Assembly (NCBI RefSeq): GCF_964019385.1
Contig: NC_088645.1
Coordinates: 14,246,727-14,310,726, forward strand
DNA: 64,000 nt
From: Sycon ciliatum
Lineage: Eukaryota > Porifera > Calcarea > Leucosolenida > Sycettidae
Direction: 5' to 3'
The notes below the pieces were generated by a model. The model searched no databases. It had not been told where the DNA came from and saw only the letters and a list, made by a program, of their open reading frames with translations. A program made the position numbers and the translations under genes. Shown here piece by piece: positions 34,858 through 48,130 of the stretch (position 1 is its first letter; each line of letters begins with the position of its first letter).

Positions 34858-37587
34858 TGTGTATGTATGTGGGGGGGGGGGGGGGGGGGGGCAGGAGTAA
34901 CTGCAGTTGGATCCCGGGACGGATACCCTGATGCCGTCAATCCTTTTTCTGCACCTTGTCCTCACCCACTTACTGAGGTGTGGTGAGCCCATAAGTGGGA
35001 TCATTTTCAAGTCCACCCAGAGTTTTGGGGATTTCAGGGGGTGTTGGCCGTTGGGCGGTTCAATAGCCAATTGAGCCATCTTTCCAAGATTCCTTTTGAG
35101 TCTCTCTCCCCTCTCCCGGGGAGACCCACGTGACCAGTTTTGGCAGTGAGCAACAAGTACAAGTGTGTGGATGTGTGTGTGTGTGTGTGCACGTGCGTGC
35201 GTGCATGTGTGTATGTACTGGCGGATATTTGCCTACGCCTGCCGCAGAATATTCCTCCCTTTTAAGAACAAATACTAGCCAAACATTCCAAACTTTATTG
35301 GTGCCCTAGTTGCTCTGATTAACCTTGGTAGCATGTGCGTTGTTGTCTTATCATCTTTGCTCACTGCAGGGCATGCGCTAAGGATTAAAATATGCTCTGA
35401 CACAATGTCCTGCCAGTTGCAAAAATGGCCGGACATGTCCGGACATGCAACTTTCACATCAAATCACACAATGTTCAGTGTAGAATTAATACCATCGAAA
35501 TGTTATCACGACGATGCATTTCAGAAGCAGCATGATATTTGAGGCTGACGTTTTCAGGTTCCTTGAGCCAACGACGAAGGAGTCAGAAAAATTCTTGCTG
35601 CTGCGAATTTTATCAACAAAACGGGAACACATCTTACACTTCAAATTTTCGACAACGCTACGATCTGAGGGACTGCGCTCATAGCTCAGCCAAACAGAAG
35701 TTAGTTGAAAGCTCCCTATCATACTCGGCGACCCACTTGTCACAAGTGGTCGTATTGACCCTCTGGGCTTCTTTCCAAGAGGAGCACCCGCATCAGCGGT
35801 GCTTGGCTTCCTCTTGCCAGACGACATCACGAATGACTATGAGACAAAGGATTGAAGTGCCTTTTCTTTTTTGTACTTTGCAAAAAGGTGCGAGGACACT
35901 TTGTCCGGATATGTACAAAACATCCGGAAACTGACCGTAAACGGTCGGAAATTGTCCGATGTCCGACCGTTATTTCGCGCCCTGCACTGTGTAGTTTGCA
36001 CTGATTAACCTTGGTAACATGTGCGTTGAAGAAAGGAAAAAGGGCACAATGTTACGAGTTATGACAAAACTGTCCACCAACGTAACCAACGTAACTGTTC
36101 CTTTCTTCATCATAATTATATTGGCTCGCCATCCGAGTTCAACATGTGCGTTGCTGTTGTTCTATCATCTTTGCTCAATGTGTAGTTTGCACTGATTAAC
36201 CTTGCTAACATATGTGTTGTTGTTGTTGTTCTATCTTCTTTGCTCACTCTGTAGTACTATCTGTCACCACCATTGGCCAATGCATCACTGATTATTGTAC
36301 CGCCAATCGCATGCCTCGGTGCCCTGTACGGTGTCTACATCCGCTCCATCACGCAGAAAACACAAGACGCTGTCGCTCAGTCTACGCAGGTCAGACATAC
36401 AGTCATGTGTGCTTACTGAGTGCCTGGGTGCATGCGCGGGGGTGGGGGGGCATCTGTGTGGGGTGGGGTGGGGGGGGGGGGGGGGGGGCATCTGTGTGGG
36501 TGTGTGGAGGAGTGTGTGTGTGGGGGTGGGTGGGTGTGCGCATGTGGGTGTGTGAGTGTGCGTGGGTGTGCACGCGTGGGTGTGCACGCGTGGGACTTTG
36601 GGTGTGTTGGTGTTGGACAGGGTCGACAGGGTTGAAAGCTGCCATCTACTCTATGTCACCTGTGCACATGCACTGCATGTCCGAACCAGTGATTCTCTTC
36701 ATGAGGCAAGTTGTGTGTCTCTCTCTCTCCCCCCTGGCTTGGTTGCAGGTGGCAGAGGAGAAGATCAGTAATATGAGAACCGTGCGCTACTTCGGACAAG
36801 AGGAGAGCGAAGTGCAGCGGTATGTTTGACCATGGTGTATCTACCCGGCAGTATATTACTAGCTGCTTGCAACTTGTCCTCTGCATGCCATATTTGTATT
36901 ACTACTTGTAACTGACTGCTAACTCCAAGCTGGTAATAGCAATTTGCTGGTTCTGCTAGGCTGGGTTTTGTCAGAATACTGCTATGCCTGTGGTAGTACC
37001 TGTGGCATAGAGTGTGCTGCTGCTGCTGGCTATGGCTACTAGTATACAGTCATCCCTCTCTAATCCAGCACCCTCGATAAACCAGCACCCTCGATAAACC
37101 AGCACCCTCGATAAACCAGCACCCTCGATAAACCAGCACAATTTTCAGTAGCCAAAATGTCCTCTTCATGCACATTGCAGCAGTAAATCAGATTTGTTAA
37201 TCCAGCACCCTCCCTAATCCAGCAGATTTTCCGTGGCACAAATGCTGCCGGATTATAGAGGGACCACTGTAATATACATGTGGTTCCCAAAAAATTCAAC
37301 GTGGTTTACCAGTGTTAATTTGAAGTAAAGGAAATCAGGCTGAATCCTTAATTAAAACCTTGCTCAAACCAAGGCTTAGTATCAAGTGAGTAACACGTGA
37401 AGAGAAGGTTGGAGGTGAAGTAAGAGAAGGTCGAGAAAATCCTAACAATCGATTTTGGGCGGGTGCCTGGGTGCGTGCAGATGCGTGTGATTGTGCGTGT
37501 GTGTGTGGGGGGGGGGGGGGGGGGGGCATGTGTGCACGGTTGCAATCGTGTGTGTGTGTGTGTATGTGTGTGTGTGTGTGTATGGGT

Positions 37588-37668
<81 letters not shown>

Positions 37669-40600
37669 CATCAAGTAACGGAAGACCAAGTTTGAGTTGA
37701 AGTATCCAGCTGCTCGCTCAGTGCATCAACCTCCGTGTGCGCGCGTGTGTCGACAGGATGTGCCAGTGCTGCGAGACGGTTTTTAACGGAAGTTGTTCAA
37801 ATAGCACTGGTATCACTGATGACCTTGTCTAGTTGAACAGTGTGAACTGGGTACTGGAGGGTGCTAGCCTCCGAGCATCCCCAGCAATGCTGACGTTGAT
37901 TCCGATATAATACGGCCCTGACACTTTACGTATGTCTGGCAGCTGCTGCTCCTTGCCAGTTCGTCCGTTAATAGCTCGCATATCGCTAGTGTTATGTCCT
38001 GCGGGCATGAACATGATGTTGTCGCCACTCTGCCGTTGCCCTGTCCACCCGCTGTTGTTGGTGACTTGGACTTGTCTGAAATGGCCCTGGATGTCGCATG
38101 AGAAGTTCCTTCGCTGCTTCTGTATCTGGTTTGCTGTTGATAGCGTGATGGTGACTTGGTGGTGCTGCATAATCCCGTCTAGTTTGATTCCGAAACAGTT
38201 CATGCCAGAGTTCCAGCCAATATCTGTCCATGTCGCTCCAACTGCGGTGTACGCTGGAAAGGTAGCTGTCTTGTTGTCGTTTGACAAAGTCATGCCGCTA
38301 GTCTGGCACGGATCAAACGCCAACTGGTCAGCGCTCCCGCCGATCTGGACGGTAGCGGGGCTTCCTGTGAGGTGTAGACGTCCCGAGACTTGGCCGAGAC
38401 TGTCACCTGTCTCACTGTCATGGTGTCACGGTATTGTCATTATTCTCTCTAACCACAAGCTCCCGCTCTTCCCTAATCAGGGCCTGAACATCTCCACGGT
38501 TTACTGCATCCCTGCGGCCATTCGCACTGGGGTTGGGGTCTTTTCTTGGGGTTACCCTTGCTCGATCGGTTTCTCTCTGTTTCGTTTTCAACTTCGAGAT
38601 CTCGTCCCGGATCTTGGCGATATCACTCTCTGTACACTCTTTCAGGTGAGCCGTCTCAGGTACACTTCTGGACAGGGTCCTGTCGCCATCTTTGATCTTT
38701 TTCTCCAGCGTGGAGACCCGGTTCTGCACAGATGCCAATTCAAGACAAGTCATGTTTTTTCAAATTTCTGTGTCCCTGGTTGGCAACCAAGGCACGTAAC
38801 TGTGTTTGCCCGTCTAGCAACTCTTTTTTTAAACATGTCACTTACGGCGTTGTCAGACGTCTGGGGGTTGCCGGGATGACGTCGTCAGCTGAGTCGGTTG
38901 CGCTCGGGGATCGACCAGCCTTGGGGCGCGGATCGGCGTCCATTGACTGTTTCTGGCTTACCGCAGCTTCAGAGGGCTACTGGAATTGCTGCTGCTGGCA
39001 ACCAAACTGGACGTGTTGTCTGCATCATTCCGTTTCTTCCTCTTACCCAGCTTTAAACTACTGGGAAGAGGCATTATCTTTGCAAAACCCGCAGAGGTGA
39101 ACCACGCATCTTCTCTCTCGCAGGCATGATGGGACTTCCGTATTGATGATGATGGTTTAAAAAACTTAACTGGTGATATTAAATGTAAAGACGTGATGCT
39201 AAGAACCAGGTGTGAATGCAGAAGAGGTCGGGGTGTCGAGGTCAGCTGGAGAGCGCAGCTGTGTTGTGGTGGGTGATGAAGAATCTGTACAGGGCCGCAT
39301 GCTGCTGCTGCTGCTGAGTGAGTGCTTGAACCTTTTATCTGGGTGTCTGATTCATATTCATATTAATTTTTGAATTGTGTGTGTGTGCGTGCGTGTGTGT
39401 GTGTGTTCTAACTTGCTTGCAGCTACAATGGTGAGTTGGAGAATGTGCTACGATTGGCCTATCGTGAGAGCACAGCAAACGCACTGTTCTTCGGGGCGGT
39501 AAGTACTCATACTGTGTTGTTCTACATGATGAAGTTCCACAAGATGCTATCGGCACCGGTTGACGAATGAAGCACAGCGCGAACGCGCTCGTCATGTGTC
39601 AGAAAAATTCCGAAACCCGAAAGACATGTTTTAGCGGACCTCAGCCCGTATAGCCGTATTTCATCTGTTATCACTGTTACTGCTGTGTGTTGTGTGTTGT
39701 GTGCTGTTAGGCTGGACTTGTTGGTAACATCGCAGGGCTGGCGGTGCTGTGGAAGGGAGGAATGCTTATGCAGACTGATGCTATCACTGTTGGACAGCTA
39801 ACATCCTTCCTAGTCTATCTGGCGTATGCTGGAATATCAGTGGGAGGTGCGTATAGAGATACCTTGGCATTTGTTTATGCCTTTGGCTCTGTGTTTATAA
39901 GCATACTACTGGGTAGGTCCCCGGTATCAGTTGTCTGATGATTGCCTAGCGGCATGAAACTCAAAGTTACAACCAACCTGGACGTCCTCCGCTGATTCTG
40001 CTACAGACTGTATATAGATACCGTGGTATAAGTATGTAAGTTTTGTTTGATAGATTAACATGTTGATCGGTTGACAGCATGTTACAAGGCGGAAAATGCA
40101 CTGTGTTGAAAACAGCGCTCCAAGACCGAGGCTCTGCCAACCGATGACGGTTGTAGTCAGGAGCACTGCTTTCAACACTGTGCGTCCTCCGTGTTGTAAC
40201 ATGCTGTCAACCGATCAGTATAGATACCTTGTAGCATGCATACGACTCCCAAGACAAGCACACTAGCCTACGAGTGCATTGCTTGTACATCCACTGACCT
40301 TCTCTGAGAGCAGCAATAGCGGACAAGTTCTGAATGAAGCAGATCAAGACTTGCACAGGGTAACCGCCCAATTCACGCAACTGGCGAAACCATTGTGACT
40401 CGACCCCCATTGCGTATCGGGTATACAGGACATAGAGCACATCAGAACATCGGCATTAAACGGACGACGTATCCAATACTCTAGCCTATAGGTACAGCTG
40501 CGCGGAGACAGTGACGGAGAGAAGCTCTACCGGAGATTTGATGATTGCCTGGCAGTGTGTCCGGCAACTGTCCGTACTGTATGTCCAGTACTGTTGTGTT

Positions 40601-43600
40601 CACTACTAACACCTCAAAAGTTTCAGGATCGCACAGACGCCACAAGACAAAAGGTCACGTAATTCTTTACGGACTATAATGAATGAACAGTAGAATACAT
40701 TGAGAAGAAGAGACTGGAAAAATACGAACTACATCGGAAAGAGAACTCTAGAACACTAAAGAAAAACAAACCACAGCATCAAGGAAAAGAACAACGCATG
40801 AGGGGTAAAGCGCTGGCCAGCCACAACGTGCGTCCAACTTTGGCATGAGCGTACAGAAGAGCGTACAGCGCTCGGAAAGCGGAAGCTAAATTTGGCGGCA
40901 AAGCGACAGCAATAGTACGGCGCGCGGCACATAAGCAGTACGAGGCGAGGCACGTATACGCGTGTGCGGCAAACATTACACACCATGTACCATATATGCA
41001 TGAACAGCGCGGGGCGCGTACTAACTCATTCAACATCAGTGCGCGGCGCAGGCATCTAGCTAGCTGGCGCAAGCATGATCATAATTGCATGCCATCACGC
41101 AATCAGCGCACATAAATCGCGCATCAAATAAATAAGTAATCAAACACAAATCAACACATCAACTAAATAAATCAACGAGCTAGCAAGAACACAATTCAAA
41201 AATGCAACGAAGAAATAATTACTATTCTAGTCGGTTATTCGCATGGGACCAAGCGCAATGTCCAAGCTGATGAACTGTGATTGCACAAGGTAAGCCCAAG
41301 CTCCTGAGCTAACCGTTCTGGTGTGCAGTCTTCTTCGTGCTGCAAACACACACTACACAATGTGTCGTATCTCGTAACAAGTACTGTACCAAATCACAAC
41401 GAACACTAACAATACGCAATAGTAAACAATAATCAAAAACACTACGCAAAAAAGCAAAGCAGGCAGCACCTAGCCAGGGAGACAAGCAGGAGTCACGGTC
41501 GCAACGAGATCTCGACGACACCCCAGAAGACCTTTCTCCGACACGATACACAACATTCTCCCCACCAAAGGGCTTCAACCACACTGATCACAAATCAAGA
41601 CGAGGTGGTGGTCGAACGGTACGACGAGATCGACGCGTAACTTGCGGTTCAACGGTCGTCGAAGGTATTTCAACATCATCGACGACGTTGACGGGATTAC
41701 ACTCGCGGGTGTCTGCGGCTGCGGCTCAGCGTCCACAGCAGGCGGCTCAACATGCTCCTTCGCTACTTCCAACGGAACCAAGCGTTGAATGGGCCGTAGC
41801 ATGGACGATTGGCCAACTTGGACTTTGGCCACCCTGCACTTGCCATCTCTTCCAGGATACAGCTCTGCGACCCTACCCAAGCGCCATGATTGCCGCTTCC
41901 GGTTGTCGTCGGCAATAAACACAACGTCGTTCACGACAATCGGAGTTGACTTCGACCGATGATACTCACTGAGACGAATGAGATACTCAGACGACCAACG
42001 CTGGTTGAGGTGCTCGTAGACGGTGTGGACATACTTGACTCGAGCGGACAACTGCCGTGGATCGAGTGGTCTGTCCGACGAGGCAATACCGGTTGCAAAG
42101 ATGTCTCCCAACATCATGGCTGGAGTCAGCGGCGACTCGTCAGCTACATCCGTAGAAACCGGAGTGAGGGGTCGAGAGTTGACGACTCTCTCGATCTCCG
42201 TCAAGACAGTGAACAGCTCGTCTCGACTCAATGACGCTCGACCGAGAACCTTCTTCAAGGGAGCTTTCACACATGCCACCAGACGCTCATAGAACCCTCC
42301 ATGCCACGGGGCAGATGGCGGATTGAAGAACCACGGGATTGCCACCTTGTCTGCGGCGGACTTGAACGTCGTAGCATTATCTGAACGTATACGCAGCGGC
42401 TTCCCACGACGGGCGATGAAACGACGCAATGCTAGCAGGAACACCTCTGTCGACAGGCTATCCACGAGCTCTAGGTGCACTGCGCGAGTAGTACCGCACA
42501 CGAAGAGTGCGACCCACACTTTCTGAACATTTGATGAACTGCGCACGTACAACGGACCTGCATAATCAATACCTGTGAGACCGAATGGCTGGTGGTGCTT
42601 CACCCTGTCTGAGGGCAACGGCGGCATCTCCTCAGCAGCAGTCTGTGCGCGAAATCTGCGGCAAACAATGCACTTCTCCGACACGCTACGAAGAAAACGA
42701 CGAGCTCCGAGAATCCAGAACTGCTGTTGTAGAAACGCAAGCACGCTCTCTACACCCTGGTGCATTCGCTGAAGGTGAGCATCACGCAGAAACAACTCAC
42801 TTAGATGACATCTGCCCAGGATGATCGGATGCTGAACCTCGTAGGACAGATCGCTCTCCTGCAGACGACCACGAACTCTGAGCAAACCAGCTTCATCCAG
42901 AAACGGAGACAACTTGAACAGCTTCGAACCCTTCTTCAGTGGCTCCTTGCTCTGCAACTGGGACAACTCCTTGGGGAAGCATTGCTCTTGGATGGCGCGA
43001 AACATCACAGACTCAGCAGATGGAATCAATTCTGCACGCGAAACACCCCTGTGTCGCCATGACAGCATACTTGCGACCAAACCGCGAGCTCGTTGCCACT
43101 TGGAGAACTTCTCCCACGGCCAAACAACTGGAGTGTCAACCTCCACAGCCGACACGCGTGCTTCGGTGACGGACTCATTTGTGCTCTGAAACGAGATGAC
43201 TGGTGGCCACTGAGACTCATCGCTCAACCATGACGGACCATGCAGCCACATCTCCTTCTGCAAGTCACACACTGGGACACCACGCGAGACAAGATCTGCA
43301 GGGTTGCTAACTCCTGGACAGTGACCCCATTCTACTTGCAGCTTCTGCGAAACTTCTTGCACTGCAGCAACTCGATTAGCAACATACGTCTTCCAGTGAT
43401 ACGACGGCTTTGAGATCCAGTGCCATGTGGTTAGGCTGTCTGTCCACCCCACAATCCTTTCAATTGGCACTCTCAATTCATTGACGACAAAGGACAACAT
43501 CTTCACGCCAAGACACACAGCTGACAATTCCAGACGCGCAAGAGTGGGACGTACAACAGGTGCAACCTTCGCCTTCGCACACAACAAAGAAGACGTCCAA

Positions 43601-46600
43601 CCGGACACAACATAGAAACAACAGCCATAGCCCTTCTCGGATGCATCTGAGAATACATGCAACGTGACTGGAGCATCTGGAGTACACCCGATCCATCTGG
43701 GGATTTTAACGGAAGAAAGCGCTGCGAGCTCTCCCCACCATGAAGCACATCGGACAGCCAAATCAATAGGGAATGGGTCATCCCAACCACCGCCGAGCTT
43801 CCAACTCTCTTGCAACATCATCTTGCCTGGCACAACTGCGGGTGACGCCCAACCTAGCGGATCGAACACAGCGGCAACACAACGCAACAACGCACGACGA
43901 GACCAACCAGACACTTCCTTGGGACACTCAACATCACCGAGCGCAGCCACCGAAATACAATCTGACTCGGTGTTCCACACAATACCCAGTGCCTTGGAAC
44001 CAGCCTCGGGGTCTGAGGTCATCGTGTTCCCTCGCCACTTCCGCAACTCCATGCCTGCTCCCTGCAAAACATTAACGCTATACTCCTGCAGCTTTTCAGC
44101 ATCCGCACAGCATGGCAAGCTAGAAACGCAATCATCAACATAAAGACTACGCAGCAGCAGCTCTATGATATCACGCTCAGCAGCAGAAGCAGACTCGAAT
44201 GCACTATCGAGATGAAAGCGCAGCACAGCACTAAGTATGAAAGGAGAACAATTCACTCCAAAAGGCAGCTTCTTTAAACGCCAGATACACATTTCTTCGC
44301 TACCTATCTCAGGCCAAACAAAACGCAGATATGGCCTATCTTCTTCACGCATTCCGATCATAAAAAAAGCCTTGCGAATATCGGCTTGTACAGCACATTC
44401 ATACTCACGGAACCTGAGGAGGATACCAGTGAGATCCGGTAGGAGTGATGGCCCGGGATCGACCATGTCGTTTAGGGATGGTGCTCCGGTGCAGGCGGCG
44501 GATGCATTGAAGACGACCCGTGTCTTCGTCGTTGAGGCGTCGCTACGGAATACGGCATGATGCGGCATGTAATAGCCGGCTTCCTCCGGATGCGGTTCCT
44601 TTTCAATGGCATCCAGCTTCAAGTACTCAGTGATGAGGACGTCATCATACGCTGGACGTTGACCTCGTCTCTGTAGCTGCTTCAGCAGTGAGTGTGCTGC
44701 TGCCATCGCTTGGTTGAGGTTGGCTGGCGGACGCTTCTCAGATCGCCATAGCAATCCCACTTGGTAATGAGGGCCTTGCCGCTCTATCGGGAAGTCCGGT
44801 AACGTCTCAGCTATTTCCGGCACCTCTTCCATCTTCCACAGTCGGTCAAGTTCAATACAACTCACACTGACGGTCGCTGACTTGGTTTCACTATTAGCCG
44901 GTCCTGACAGCACCCAGCCTATTTCAGTGTGCCAGGCCGTCTCTCCATTGATTTGCTCCTTGCGGAGAAGGAACTCATTGCAGTAGTCAGCTCCAATCAG
45001 CATGTGCACTTCGCTTGATCCGGCCTTTGTCGAGTCATCAGACAGCTGCAATCCCTGTGACTGCCAACGTGCAATTGTGCTGTCTGCTAGCGGATCGAAT
45101 CGGAGACCTAGCGACTTCTTTTGCCAGGCATTGACGGAAATGGACTTCGTTGCACCCTTGATGGTGACACGGTACCTGTCCATCTTTTCAAACTTCGGCT
45201 CCACGTCAAACGCCTTCAGCCTGACAGTTTGCGATCCAAGGTGTGCCGGTTGCAGCGAGTTCACCAGTGGCGCGGTGATGAACGATGCCTGCGCACCTGG
45301 GTCGATGAATATGCGTACACTGGCCTTTCGGCTAGGTCCTTGTACCTCAGCCACGCCGGTCATCAAGTGCACGCTGTTTGCACTACATTCATACGTACCG
45401 ACTTTCGATTCGGCTATCGGTTCGGATGTTACCTGTTTGTCCTCTCTGTGCAGTAGACTGTGGTGTCGCTTGTTGCAGTGCTTGCAACGACCCTTGTTCT
45501 GACAATTCATCACTCGATGTCCTGGTCTCAGGCAGTTGAAACACAGTCCCTCTGCCTTGACGTACGCGTTTCGGTGCTCAGACGCCATAGCTGACAATTT
45601 CTTGTTAGCCTCATCAACGCTGACCGTCAAACACTCTGCCGACGCAAACGGTATACGTTTGTCGCTGGTGCTAGACTTGGCAGGCTTCAGCTTGCTACGT
45701 CCGTGGGCTGTTTGGTAAGCCATACCATCCTCCGCAAACGCCTTCAAGTCCTTCGTGTAACATCTCTTCTCGATCAAGAAGGCCTTAGTTTCTGCCGACA
45801 CAGCTTCTAGCAGGACTTGACGTACGACACATCCGAACAATTCAGTGTCGTCCAGCTCACCGATTTGTCCGCGGCTAGAGGTACGGCTAGGCCTGGCGAG
45901 TTTTGCCCACTTCTCCGTCTCGCGCGTCACTCGTACCACAAACTGGTAGAAACTCTCATCACTTTTCTGCTGTATGGCCATCAGGGCTTGCCACGCTTTG
46001 TCGGCGGTCTTCCCATGCGCCATCAGCAGCTCGCGCTTCGCTTCGGCAAAGGTGTTGCAGCCATAGCATGCACCTTCCAACTTGCTGCCAGCAACAGCCA
46101 CGCGCAAGCGGATCAGGTACTCGTCGTCGCTGAACTCATTTTGCTTTGCCACATCCTCGAACAGTTCGAGATAGGTCTCAACAGTCTGCTTACCGTCGAA
46201 CTTCGGCATCTTGATGGCAGCCCTCTTGCTCGCTAAACTGCCATTCGTTGTATTCAACAAAGTGCTCTCATCACTCTGAGTCTCTCGTGTGTGCTGGACT
46301 TGCAACTCCAAATCTGCAATCCTCGCAAGCAGCTGCTCGTCATCTTTCCTTTCCAATCTACTTCCTGCTCGTTCGTCGCGCTCTCTGTCTGCACGCACTT
46401 TCTCCTCGTGCTTCTCGATACGCTCCTCTACGTAAGTACGCAATGCCTCTCCAGTGTAGCCATAAGCTTGACCATTTGCGATCAGCTTCGCTTCTACCTC
46501 ATCCATGTTCACGCGTCTCTATCCTGGCGTGGTCGCCAAAAATGTTGTGTTCACTACTAACACCTCAAAAGTTTCAGGATCGCACAGACGCCACAAGACA

Positions 46601-48046
46601 AAAGGTCACGTAATTCTTTACGGACTATAATGAATGAACAGTAGAATACATTGAGAAGAAGAGACTGGAAAAATACGAACTACATCGGAAAGAGAACTCT
46701 AGAACACTAAAGAAAAACAAACCACAGCATCAAGGAAAAGAACAACGCATGAGGGGTAAAGCGCTGGCCAGCCACAACGTGCGTCCAACTTTGGCATGAG
46801 CGTACAGAAGAGCGTACAGCGCTCGGAAAGCGGAAGCTAAATTTGGCGGCAAAGCGACAGCAATAGTACGGCGCGCGGCACATAAGCAGTACGAGGCGAG
46901 GCACGTATACGCGTGTGCGGCAAACATTACACACCATGTACCATATATGCATGAACAGCGCGGGGCGCGTACTAACTCATTCAACATCAGTGCGCGGCGC
47001 AGGCATCTAGCTAGCTGGCGCAAGCATGATCATAATTGCATGCCATCACGCAATCAGCGCACATAAATCGCGCATCAAATAAATAAGTAATCAAACACAA
47101 ATCAACACATCAACTAAATAAATCAACGAGCTAGCAAGAACACAATTCAAAAATGCAACGAAGAAATAATTACTATTCTAGTCGGTTATTCGCATGGGAC
47201 CAAGCGCAATGTCCAAGCTGATGAACTGTGATTGCACAAGGTAAGCCCAAGCTCCTGAGCTAACCGTTCTGGTGTGCAGTCTTCTTCGTGCTGCAAACAC
47301 ACACTACACAATGTGTCGTATCTCGTAACAAGTACTGTACCAAATCACAACGAACACTAACAATACGCAATAGTAAACAATAATCAAAAACACTACGCAA
47401 AAAAGCAAAGCAGGCAGCACCTAGCCAGGGAGACAAGCAGGAGTCACGGTCGCAACGAGATCTCGACGACACCCCAGAAGACCTTTCTCCGACACGATAC
47501 ACAACAAGTACAGTCAACTTTGCGTAAAATGACACTCAGCGGGGCATCAGAAAAGTGCCTTTATTCGCGAGGTGTCCTTACACCCGCAGTCATTATAATA
47601 TAATGAGACTGCAGGTGTAAGGATTATGTATTACAGTTGGATAGGACTTTGCTCTGGGCATAGAAATTCTGTCGGTATTCGCGAATTGTCGTTATATCTG
47701 CAGTCGCCATTAGCGAAATTGACTGTAAACTACTGTGACTACCTATGTGTGTATAGCCTGTATTCCACTGTCACTGTCCATGTGTGTGTATGTCCCATAT
47801 ACCACTCTCTATGTGTATGGCCTGTATATGTTAATAATGTCCATGTTCTGCTTTGCTATGCTTGGTTTCAGGCCTGGGTGGATTCTTCTCGGAGATGATG
47901 AAAGGCATTGGGGCAAGCACACGCCTGTGGGAGCTCAGTGAACGCCAGGCTTCTATTCCTGTTTCTGGTTAGTATTAGACTAGGCAAGCCTTAGCGAGTC
48001 TGCACCACTGTATATGCAGGAGTATGTTTGTGAGTGCATATATCCA

Positions 48047-48130
<84 letters not shown>

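Larger units (their letters stand above)
40592..47506 (-). mobile_element. Intact BEL/Pao LTR retrotransposon inserted antisense in ABCB10 intron 8
   Basis: 6915 bp, with two 964-bp LTRs. AGTAC target duplications flank it at 40587-40591 and 47507-47511; the 5-bp size is typical of BEL/Pao. It has a primer-binding site, a polypurine tract and one open gag-pol frame. There is no env-like ORF. The identical LTRs imply a very recent insertion. It is oriented opposite to the host gene, which is common for intronic LTR elements because sense polyadenylation signals would disrupt the transcript. Confidence 0.95.

Noticed and set aside
38418..38424. A 19-nt intron joining the coiled-coil and SPRY-like frames
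   Set aside because: It would restore the frame, but it is far shorter than any other intron here; a frameshift is more likely.
43664..45502. Plus-strand ORFs of 100-166 aa
   Set aside because: They are antisense shadows of the BEL/Pao polyprotein.
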